This document shows positions 20,101 through 32,100 of a DNA stretch of 64,000 nucleotides, piece after piece. The notes below the pieces were generated by a model that made no database searches, was not told where the DNA came from, and saw only the letters and a program-made list of their open reading frames with translations. Positions within the stretch are counted from its first letter, which is position 1. The number at the start of each line of letters is the position of its first letter. The stretch comes from Isochrysis galbana (taxonomy: Eukaryota; Haptophyta; Isochrysidales; Isochrysidaceae). The translations under genes and the position numbers were made by a program. Where the stretch lies: NCBI GenBank assembly GCA_018136815.1, contig CM030931.1, forward strand, positions 10,861,072 to 10,925,071, read 5' to 3'.

Positions 20101-23100
20101 TCTTTGCGACTCGGACGAGCTCAGTGCGAGCCTTCTTGCGCGATGCGCGCTGCTGGGGCGCATCCGAATTGCGGGCAGCGTGCGCGGGCTACATGTCGAG
20201 TTCACCGAGGAGCTCGAGTGCGCCTTCTCTGGCGGCCAGGCGCGCGTTCCACGGCTGACGGTCCACTGCCCCATGCGACGCGCCGTGTACGATGCGGCAG
20301 CAAACACCGCCGGCGCCCGCTCGGCGGATGGAGGCGTGCGACTCGAGTCAGCAGCGGTGGACGCCATCAACGCTGAGGAGATGGCCGCCGCTGCGCTCGC
20401 CTCCGTCGACGAGAGCGCTCGCTCTATCGACTGGAGTGTTGTGGGACCCACGTTCGAGGCGATTGGCTCGGTTGCCCTCAACTACGCGTGCCACGCGGCG
20501 GCAGCGGTTCACGAGCGCGATGTGGTGGAGCCGTTTCATCTCCACCTCCTCGCGTGGTGCAGGGCGCAGGCCGTCAGCATAACCACCACGCGAGATGGCG
20601 GCTCGGAGCGGCCCGCTGACGCGTCGGCCGCCTTAGAGGGTCGGCGCCTCTCGGACGCTGCGGACACGGGGGGTGCAGGTTCGGCCCACAACGACGAGGG
20701 TGCGCCACCTGATGCGCCACACGTGGCGCCTTCGATGAGAGCGACATACGAGCAGGTGTGCCGCATCGGCGCAAGCCTCACCGGCGTGCTCCGTGGAGAG
20801 GTCGACTATCAGGAGCTCCTCTTCCCACGCGGCTCGTTCGAGGCGGTCCGTCCGTTTTACGAGAGCAATATGATCGCCACGCTTTACAACACAGCAGTGG
20901 AGGCAGCCGCGCAGGCCGTGGTGAGCCGGCCGATGGGAATACGCGGTCTCGATGTCCTCGAGGTGGGCGCCGGTACTGGCGCCACAGCGGCGCGGTTGCT
21001 GCCCGTCCTCGCGCCGCGCTGCGCGCGCTACATCTTTACCGACGTGTCGGAGATCTTCCTACGCAAGGCGGCCGAGCGCTTTGGTCCCGAGTTCGTGATG
21101 CTGGAGACGGCTCTCCTCAACATCTGCGCGGACCCGCGCCTTCAAGGCTTCAGTGCACACGAGCTCGACCTCGTCGTGGCGGCCAATGCCCTTCACGCCA
21201 CGCCTGATATCGATGCGGCCCTGCGGTACTGCGCGCAGCTTCTGCGCCCCGCCGGCGTCCTTCTGCTGAAGGAGGCCGTGCGGCTTCTTCCGTTTGTTCA
21301 AGTTGTGTTTGGAATGACGGATGGGTGGTGGGTGTTCAAGGCGGACCCGCGGCGCGCCGCCAATGCGAGCCCGCTTCTGGACGTCAGCGAGTGGGGGGCC
21401 GCCATGCGCGCGAGTGGGATGGGGCACGTGCACGTCGTCAACGGCACCGGTGAGCTCGCCTGCGAGGCCGTTGTCATCGCTCAAGCTCATCCGACGGCAG
21501 CGGCGAGCTCGCCCCTCGCGCCGGAACTCGGCGGCGGCGCGCCGGCGTCCGCTATCGTCACCGGCGGGCTTGGCGGGCTGGGCCTAGTGACCGCGCGGCT
21601 GCTCGCCGCACGTCACGACGTGGCTGGGCTTGTGCTCGCCTCGCGGAGCGGCCGGGTGCAGCGGATGAGCGAGGGCGATTGGGAGAGCCTGCTGGCAGAG
21701 GTGGCGGCGCGTTCGGTCTGCCGCGTGCATACCATCTGCTGTGATGTGTCTGTGCCGTCCGAGGCGCGCGCTCTCGTTGGGAGAGTGGCCGCGGCTGCTG
21801 ATCGGGAGACGTTCCTTCGATATGTGTATCACGCTGCTGGCGTGCTTGCGGATGGCGTACTGACCAATCAGAGCGCATGGACCCTCCGTACGGTCTTTGG
21901 CCCCAAGGTACACGGCGCGGCGGCTCTGCATCGGGCGGTCGCTAAGCTGGCCCGCGGGCTGACGATGGTGATGACCTCGTCGATTGCTAGCTTGCTTGGC
22001 GCCCCAGGGCAGTCCAACCATGCAGCAGCCAACAGCTGGCTCAACGGACTCGCGGTCATGCGCACCGCTGTAGGACTGCACGGCCACTCGTCGCAGTGGG
22101 GCGCCGTAGAAGAAGTGGGCTACGCTGCACGGCATGCCGACGTGGACCGCCTTAGCGTGATGCGTGGCGTGAGCACGGTGTGTCGCGCGCAGAGCATCCA
22201 CGCAATCGAGCTCGCCCTCTTCGGTCCCTCGAGCCCCATCGTGATGGCCATCTTGCCGGCGGACTGGCGTGTCCTCAATGGGCGCCGGAGGCAGCGCGGG
22301 AGGAACGGCGTTTCCTCCTTGCCCTTCTTCGAGGGCATGCGGTCTCGGTTCGGAGCCATGGGCGAGCGACGGGAGGCAGGCCATAGAGCGGCGGCCGGGC
22401 CCGGTGACGCGGAGACCGCGACTGTCGCGGCCGTCTCGCTTGAGGATGTGTTAGACGCGGTGCAGACCGTCCTCGGCAGCGGTGAGACAGACGCCGACGC
22501 GCCCCTGCTCGAGATCGGCATTGACTCGCTCGGCGCCGTTGAGCTCCGAAATCAGCTGCAGCCCTTCTCCGGCGAGCAGCTGCCGTCCACGCTCGTCTTC
22601 GACCACCCCACCGCCAGACACTTGCACGCGCTACTCGCGGCTGCGGCCGGTCAGGCGAGCGAGCCAGCGACGAGTGCTACCGTGCCGCCCAGTCCATCCG
22701 GCGGGCGAATGCGCCTCTGTGGTAGCAGCTCTCGGTGGCCCGGCGGCGCGGAAGGCGCCGCACGAGCGTGCCGCCTCGTTGAGGCCGGCGTGGACGCGCT
22801 TGGCGCGGTGCCAAAAGCACGGTGGATCTTGCCGAGCGGTCTGCCGCAGGCAGTCCAACAACGAGCCAGTCACGGCGGCTTCATGGCGGGCGCCGATCTT
22901 TTCGACAACGAGCATTTTGGTGTCTCGTCCGCCGAGGCCACCATGATGGACCCACAACAACGCCTGCTCCTTGAGCACGGCTACCTTGCGCTGCATTCGG
23001 CAGGAGAGCTGCGCACACGTTTGCTGGGCTCTCCACTCGGAGTCTTCGTCGGCATCTCCTACACGGAGTACGCACCAGTCGCACAGGCGAAGGGCTTCAG

Positions 23101-26100
23101 CGTGTATGGCCTCACGGGTAGCGGGCACTGCTTCGCCGCGGGCCGACTCTCCTTTGTACTCGGCGTAGTCGGCCCCTGTGTGGCGTACGACACCGCCTGC
23201 TCGGCGAGCCTTGTCGCATGCAGCGGTGCTAGCTACGCGCTTGCACATGGCGAATGTAGCCAAGCGCTCCTCGCGGGCGTGAACATGATGATCTCCCCGA
23301 CGACGCCCATCCTTCTAGCCACCGGCGGCATGACTTCCCTCTCAGGTCGCTCTCACACCTTTGACGCGCGCGCCGATGGCTTCGCGCGCGCGGAAGCGTG
23401 CGTCGCCATGGCGCTACGTCCCGTGGCCCATATGGAGACGGGCCAGCTGTTCGAAGAGATCCTCGGAGTGGCGGTGCGGCAGGACGGCAAGAGCGCAAGC
23501 CTGACCGCTCCAAGCGGGTCCGCTCAGCAGCAATTGCTCCGTGCTGCGTTCGCGAAGGCCGACGTCTCCGCCGCGGAAACGTGCGTCGTTGAGGCTCATG
23601 GCACGGGCACCCAACTGGGTGACCCGATCGAGATGGGTTCGTGCGCCGCGGTGGTGATGCGGGGCGCTACTGCCGACGGCGCGCCGTCCTTACCCCTCGT
23701 CGGCGGCGTCAAGGCCAACCTCGGCCACGCCGAGCCGGCCGCTGGGGCTGTTGGACTGTTGAATCTGGCGCTAAGGATGAGGCGCGGGCTCATGTGCCCG
23801 AATGCTCGGCTTCGAATCCTGAACCCGCACGTCTTGGACGCGGTTCGAGGGCGCACCGGCCTATTGCCTACTCAACCAGGCCGCCTCCCAACAAGGCCAG
23901 CCAAGCGCACGGATGAGGGCGGTGGATGCCCGTCGGCGAGCTATCACATTGGCGGCGTCAGCTCGTTTGGGCTTGGCGGGACGATTGCGCATGCGTTGGG
24001 TCGGGCGAACTCGTCCGTCGTGGTCGGCGGGTCCGCCGGCGCCGCTTACTCGTCTTCTAGGCCTCTCCTGCGCCGTCGCCGCTTTGCCTGGGCAGGGGCT
24101 CAAGTCAATGAAGCCTCAAGAGAGGTCAAGCCAACCGCGCGCCTGAAGGGCGTCGTGCTCACAGGACGAATGGATGGCACTGCCGCCGCGCGGCTGCTCG
24201 AGCCAGCTGTGAAATCATCCGCGTCTGCAATCATGGAGCTACGCGACCTGACAATTTGCTTTGACGAGGATGAAGGGCCTCCAGTACGCAACGATGCGGC
24301 TGGAACAGTAGCAAATAGCGGGGTACTCGATGTGCATTCGAATGCGCGCGACGCCAAATGCGAGGGTGCTAAGCCATCGGCCGGCGGCGCATCTGCCCAG
24401 GCCGGGAGTACGCCCGCGGCTATCCGCGACGCCTTAGTGGCAAGCCGATTCCCGCTGATCTCCGTAACCTCGGGCAGCATCGGTCAGGGCGGCCTGCTCC
24501 TCCTCCTCCATTCCACCGTAGCACTCGCACACGTCGAAGCCACTATCTGCTTCCCGTCCGTGTGCACGTCCGGATGGCTCGCATCGAGTCTGCGAGAGAG
24601 GCTGCATTCCTCGACGGCGGACAGTTTAGCCGGCCGGTCGCTTTCGGCGGCCGAAGGACTCGAGCTAGGGCTCGTGGATTTTGTGGGCGGCGACGGCGAC
24701 CTCGAAGCCGAACTTGCGAGGCTGTGTGCACGCTTGGGCCAGCTAAAACCTAGCTTGCTGTCCACGTGCTTTACAACGTTGCCCGCTACATCGCTCGACA
24801 CCGCGTGCGTCTCCATGGGCGCCATAAACGCCTCACCCATGGGGCCTGTGGAGGACCACCTGGTTCGGTTGCGACTCGACCGTCGCACGGGCGTGGCACA
24901 CATTGAGCTGCACGACCCCCAGCACTTCAACGCCTTCAGCCCTGGCCTCGGCAACTCTGTGCTCAAGGCGGTAGTGGCGATCGAGCGCATAGTGGCGGCG
25001 CAACCGTCCACCATCAAGGCGGTGCTGCTGACGGGGAAAGGCAAGCACTTTTCCGTTGGCGGCAACCCGCACCAACTCAAGTCGGTCGCCAAGCTGTCGC
25101 TCCCCGTGCTCTCCTTGGTGTTGCGCGAGGTCTATAACGGATTCCTCAAGCTCAGCGCGCTCCCTGTGCCCGTGGTGGCCGCTGTTCACGGCTCGCTCGT
25201 AGGCGGTGCGTTGGCGGGCATGCTCCACGCCGACTTCGTGGTGGCCGAGGCCGCGGCGACTTTTGAGCATGGCAACTTGCCGCGCGGCGTTTGCCCGCTC
25301 GGCATGCTTTCGCGCAATTTTGTTGCGGCCGTCGGCCGCTCTTTCGCATTGGACGTCTACCTCCGAGATCGCAAGTTGAGTGCCCAGACAGCGCTGGAGG
25401 CGGGTCTCGTTCAAGAGGTTGTCGTCGGCGTGGCGGATGCCAAGCGGCGCGCGGAACGGATCGCTGAGGCGCTGGCCGAGCGCCCCGACCTCGCCGCTCT
25501 TGCAATGGAGACGCGGTTGCCCATCGATGTCGAGCTCCTCAATTCCGAGGCCGTCGGGCATGCAAACTGCCTGCGTACAAACCAAGGGATGACGCGCTCG
25601 CGCATAGCGTGCGTCGCGGACGCGCCGCTACCGCGCTTGAGCCCAGCGGCGAATTTTCTCACTGCATTCATGGCTTCCGGCACGACGGCAAGCGATGGGC
25701 ACGTCGGCCCCCAAGCGAGCCACATGCACGCCGACCTGCCGCACATCGTCCGCTTCCGTGTACCAGAAATCCTTGGCAGAGATCCAAGCCACCCCCTCGG
25801 CCCGTCCACCGACCAACTCAGTGCCTCGCTTGTGATCATGACCGGCGCCTCGCCGGAGAATTTCTGTCTCGGCGGTGACCCTTCCGCTGCACGACTAGCG
25901 GACGGCTCGTTTCTAGACGGTCTCGCGGCTTTCAGAGACATTATTGACGTGCTTCAACATTCGCCTATGCCGACCATCGCGGCTGTGGGCGGTCGGTGCC
26001 GCGGCGGGGGGATGCTCTTCCCATGTGCTGCCACGATCGTCATCGCCAGTCCGAATGCGACGTTTGGTTTCCCAGAAATCCGCCGCGCAGCCTTGCCGGG

Positions 26101-29100
26101 GTTCGTCTCCGTCGCGGCCAAAAGGAGGCTGACGCCCGCGGCATGTCGTCGGCTTTTTTGCACCGGAGATAGTATCGGTGCCCAAGAGGCAGCGCGACTG
26201 GGGCTCGTGGACTATATCACCGATGAAGGTGAGGATGTCGACTCCGTCGCTCAAGTGGTGGCCACGCACATGCGTGCATTGGGAGTAGGGCTTCTGCAAC
26301 GATGCCAGGCCGCACTTTTGGGGAGGAGGGGCAATGGCCTGCTCTGCAATGCGGAGGGCACCTTTGGCGACGAGACCCAACGTCTAGCAACCGCCATGGC
26401 CAGTCGGACTACGGTGATGGAGGATGACGAGCCTGATGACGCGCACGACGCCTCAGACAAAACCGACACTGTCGCGTCGGCCTCGCGCCGTCTTGCTTAT
26501 GTTCGCGTTGAGTTTGACACGGACCGGCAAGTGGCACTAATGAGAGTCAACCATTACGGTGATGCTGATGCGGATGCGGATCTCGTGCTAGACCAGGATC
26601 AATGGCGCGCTGATGGTGCGTCGGGTTCGGTGCGTTCGCAAGGTGCGCTGGCACAGATCGCCGCTGCTTTGGGAGCGCTCACCCGTCTAGCATCGGCCGA
26701 GGGGCTCCGCGCCCTCGTCGTCGAAATACAAGCCGATCGGAGTGCACGCGACGACGAAGATTCCGCTGATGACCGAGCAGTGGAAGTGCTGACACACTCG
26801 CGGGTGCGAACGAGGCACTGCGTGTGCGAGGTGTGTGGAGCGAGAGAGGCCAATACGCACCGTTTGTTTGAGAACGGCGAGGAGGCGATCCTGGACGCCG
26901 TCCGTTCGATTCCAGTCCCCGTCATCGTCTCGTGCGAAGGGCGGCTACCGTCGCGCCAAGCCCTCGCGCTATGGGTTGCGGCAGATGTGCGCATCATCGC
27001 GCCCGAGTTCCGAATGCCAAAGTGTGTGCATCCAGAGGACACTCCGACAGCGGATTGTAAGCAATCACTCGGATGGGCCCTCAAGGCCATCCGATCTTTG
27101 CTTCGGGAGCCCGATGCCGTCGACAGTGGTTCGTGGCATGAGCTTGATGCCAGCCAAGTTGTTGGCCTCCACCTAGCTGAGTTGGCCCAGGTCGAGCCCG
27201 AGCGTCGCCAAGTTGCTCATGGCGAGCGTAGGTCGTCGCGCCCGCCTCGCATCGAAGGTCCAAACGAACCCCTCACACAGGCCCTGCGGTTAGCGAGCTG
27301 GCTCGCTCACCACCCTCCCTCAGGCGTGAGGCACATGCTTCGGCTAAGTCGGCCAGCTCTCGATGTGGTGCCACACAATGGCGGCGACGTAGACTTCCTC
27401 GGTGTGCGACGAGCATTGACCCGTGCATTACTCAGCATGCGGGACAACGTGGATAGTTCCGGAGCCTCGGCAACCACCAGCGAGTCTCAGCTTTCCTCTT
27501 TGCAAATGGTCGATGACTCGGAGCGAGCGATTCGCGAACAGCGGTACGACGCCAATGTGTCAGCCGAGACGCGAACTCCTCGCGATTTCGCCCCATCGGT
27601 CCTCTCCGCGCTAGAAGACGCCGAAGACGCGCTTGCGTCGATGGGGTGCCCCGCAATGCCCGGCCCCCAGCCGCTTTGGGACGAGACCACGAGCTTCATG
27701 GCTCGGCTCGAGGCGTATCGCCGGCTGCAGGTAGCTACTAGCACGCAGCTCAGTCCCCACGAACTCAGCGGAGTGCCGGCGCCGTTGGAGACTGCCACGC
27801 GATTTGGTGAGATTGCGAGCGTTGGGTTAGTGGCCATCGAGATATATTGCCCCCGCTACTGTGTGGACGCAGCCGCACTGGAAAGGCACATTGAGTGCGC
27901 TGCCGGCGAAATCACTACACACGGTCTCATGCAAGAGTTTCGCACCTGCGGCCTCGACGAGGACACCATCTCCATGGCAAAAACAGCGCTATGGCGTTTG
28001 ATGCGTGCCCGCGATGTGAAGCCTTCCGATGTGGGCATGCTGCAAGTTGCGTCTCCATCGATCCTTGATCGCTCCAAATCTTTGAAGAGCGAGCTGATGG
28101 AACTTTTCGAGGCCCACGGAGTCGCTGACTTGGAGGGAGTGGACTCGGTGTGTAGCACGCTCGGCGGTAACGAGGCGATACTCAAGTGCGTTGCCTGGGT
28201 GGAGAGCAACGCTTGGGACGGCCGGTGGGCCATCGCCGTCTGTATCGATTCGCCGGGCCCCGGCGACGAGTCTGGCCCACACCTGATTGGATCGGCCGCA
28301 GTCGCCGCATTAATCGGACCCGACGCGTCAGTGGCGGTGTCAAGCGTGAGATCGACAAGTGCCTCGCATACTTGGGACGAGTGCTACCGAAGGCCGCTTC
28401 CCCACGGAATGGAGAGCCGTGCCAGCGCAGGTAGAGCCAACCGGAAGGCGGGTGGCGCGCAGGACGTCGGTCGCGAACGTCGATCACTCGACATACTTAC
28501 CGACGTGTGCGATGTGACGGGTCATATGGGGTGTGCGGGCGGCTACGTGCGGCTGGTTGCGCATATGGCACGCTGCCCAGGCGATGCTCTACGTCTGCTA
28601 GGCCCCTCACTTACAAGGATCGTCTCGCCGTCGCTGCACCTCAGTGCTCGAATAGGCGGCACACCTGCTTGCTCGCTCCTCCTTGGCGTTGCTTCCGCCT
28701 TAAGGACAGCAACCCCCCCTGCGGGCTCGCGTATCGGCGTCGTTTCTTTAGCGCAAGATTGCTTGAGCGCGCTCGAACTTGAGGTACGCCGCACTTTGCC
28801 AGGTGCATCCAGCGCACTCGATACACGATTCGACATGTGCGTTGCGCTTACGCCCAAGGAGTTTCTCGCGCTGTATTCGGCGAGCTGTAACGGCGCCGGG
28901 CGCTCTACGGAACATGCGCGCGCCGTACTGGAGTCAGTGGCTGCATCAATGCCGACACCCTGTGGCGCCTTTTATGTTGCCAACGTGAACGCAAGAGGGC
29001 TTCGGACTTACCGCCTTCACTGCACGTCGACACTCGACTACGGGGCGTCACCACCGATTGCGGCAAGGCCAGCTGCGCCGCAACTCGGAGGCGCGCCCAT

Positions 29101-32100
29101 GGGGGCACTTGATCCCTTAGCCAAGCTGTTGGCAGTCTTGAGCGGGCAAGCAGCCGCCGATCCACGGATGGCGCTGGATGCAGTTGTGCTCAAAGTCCGC
29201 GGGCTTGCCACTGATCTCCTGGGCCATGAGGTGGAAGACGATGTTCCCCTGATGGATGCCGGGCTCGACTCACTCGCGGGTGTTGAGTTCGGAACGCGGC
29301 TCTCGGATGCCTTCCCCTCTGTGAGCGTGTCCGAGACGTTGATCTTCGACCACCCAACGGTGCGAGACGTCGCCGAGTATGTGCACGAGCAACTAGCGCA
29401 CGCTGAGCCAGCGTCGATGGAGCACGCGGCTGAAGGCGACGTCGTCACGCGCCTGGCTGCGCTTCTAGGTGATGCTGCGGGCTCTGCACACGAAGACGTG
29501 GCCGCTCGCCTTGCGCAAGCGTTTGGCGCAGCCAACACGTCGCCGCCTGCGCCAGTGGATGTTCACGAAGCGCTTGCGGAGATTGCTACCGCTCTCCTTG
29601 ACGAGAACGCATCTTGGGACGCCCCCTTGATGGAGGCCGGCCTCGATTCTCTCGGAATCGTAGACTTCCGCGAACGCCTCCAAGCAAGAATCGGCGACGA
29701 CATAGACCTCCCGGATACCCTGACCTTTGAATATCCCACACTGCGGCTCGTCGAGGCGCACTTGTTAGAACGGAGTGGTGTGGCCTATCAGGGCGGCACC
29801 TCCCTATGTGGAACCACGGAAAGGTCTGCAGGAGTTTCCATGGTAGGAGTTCCACCGTCGGACCTGCAAATATTGGGTCAAGGCTCGGCATATGCCCCTG
29901 AAGGTTTGCGAACGGTCCCATCCTTGCTAGGCGCACTCGACGCCGGGGCTGATCTTACGGGCCTCGTTCCGTTGGCCCGGTGGGACGCCGACGCCTCGGT
30001 TTTACCATGCGATTCAGCCCTTATGGCCAGCCGCATGTCCGCCGGCGCCTTCATGCTCAACGTCGAGCGGTTTGATGCAGCCGCCTTTGGCATTTCTAGT
30101 AGTGAGGCAGCTGCTATGGATCCGCAACAACGGTTGCTGCTTGAAGGCTCTTACATGGCGATGCACTCCGCTGGCGGAACACGCCCGACGGTGCTCCGCT
30201 CGATGACAGGTGTAGCTGTGGCGCTCCACGCCCTCGATTTCGGTAGCATTTACGGCTCGCGCGTACTCGGCCGCTCGCCCTACGCCACAACGGCGGCCTC
30301 CCTCGCGGTGGCCGCTGGCCGCATCTCTTACGTCTTTGGGATGAATGGCCCATCGCGTGCGCTAGAGACAGGATGCTCTGCCTCGCTCGTTGCGGCGCAC
30401 ACCGCCTCCCACTCGCTGCGCGCTCGCGAGAGCACGGCCGAGTTGATAGCAGGTGTCAATCTGCTCCTCGCCCCACACGGAACTATCGGGTGCGCGGCCG
30501 CCGGCATGACATCGGCCACTGGGAAATGCCATGTGTTCGATGCGCGCGCTGACGGTTACGTCAAGGGTGAGGCCATGTGCTGCCTTGTGATGGCACCGGC
30601 GGAGACCGCCGATGGTGTTTTCTCGTCATCGAGGAAAGTTGGCCAAGTGCGACTCCTCGGCTCCGGCGTGGAGCAGGATGGACGAAGCGCCAGCCTCGTG
30701 GCTCCAAACGGGGCTGCTCAGGTTGGGCTCATGACTCGCGCCGCGGTCCGCGCGGGCGTCGCGTCCAACTCCATCGCACTCTTCGAGGCGCACGGAACGG
30801 GCACCGCCTTAGGCGATCCGGTGGAGGTGCGGTCCATTTCCGCACAAGTCAAGAGCCAGACCGGGGCAGGCAGTGGCCTTTGCACATCGCCTGCCGCTCT
30901 CGGCGGCGGCAAGGCGTCATACGCCCATTCCGAAACCGCTGCCGGTTTACAGGGTGTCATGAAGGCCGTTCATGCGCTCCACTCCAACGCCGTAGCGCCC
31001 AACGCACGCCTACGCGTGCTCAGCGCGCACGTAGCGCTGCAACGAGCAAAAGGCTCACCTATGTTGTACTTTGGTGCTCAGCTCTCCCGCCTGCCGTCGT
31101 GTTCCCGAAAGCACGAGGCCGAGTTCGGTCGTGCTGCTGGCATCAATTCGTTCGGCTACGCCGGCACTATAGCACACGCACTTGTCGGATGCCATGCCAC
31201 GTGTGCTCCAAAGCCGTTGCCTATGTCTGATGGGCCTATCCTTACACGCCGATTCTTTCCTTGGCGCGTCGTGCCTCACCCACTGCTCACGACAAGCGCC
31301 GCGCCCACACAAGTGGACGGCCATCTTGTACTGCACACGGCGGAGAGGGCCCGGCTGCGCGAGCTGGTGTGCGATCATCGCATTCGGGAGCGGGTTGTCG
31401 TGCCTGCGGCAGCACTACTTGAGATGGTCCGCGCCACTCGCTGTTTTATCGCGCGGAGCCACGCGAACGGTGCAGCTGTGCTACTCGATGTGACGTTCAG
31501 GCGGCCGTTGACGCTGAGTGAAGACGAGCCCGATGTGCAAGCAAGCGCATGCGCGGGCTCGGCTCACGTGATTGTCGAGTTCTCGGCATCTATGGCACGC
31601 TTTGAGGTACGGGACCGAATTGCGACCGTGGTCTCTCCCACCGAGAGCAGCACCTTCACGACCTATTCCTCCGGCGAGTCAGTCTCGTGTCGCACAACGG
31701 CGCCGTGCGCCGCTAGTGATTTGCGCGAAGCCCAGGGCCTCTGCAAAGCACCGCTCGACGTAAGTTGCATGTACGAGACATTGAGAGCCAGCGGCGTCGT
31801 GTACGGCCCCACATATCGTAGCGTGCATCAGGCCTGGCGCAACGAGGCAAGCGTAATGGCGTCTATCCGCCCTGCTCGCGTTGAGCGGCGCGGAGTCGCA
31901 GCTCACCCCTGCGAGCTCGACGGCGCCTTGCACGTGGGAGTTGCCCTATGCATTGAGGAGGGCGATGGCGCTCCCATGCGCTTGCCCGTTGGAGCAGGCT
32001 CGGTTACCTTGCGCTCGCCGCTTTCCAACGGTCCGCTATGGGCTGTGCTCAAGACCGCTGCTAGAGAAGAGCCTCTCGTCGATGCCTGCAACACCATGCT

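Noticed and set aside
27800-29030. Calling the PKS HMGS domain a thiolase or a sixth ketosynthase
   Set aside because: The DRSKS, ESNAWDGR and LIGPDA blocks match HMG-CoA synthase in order and spacing; no DTACSS or HGTGT motif is present.
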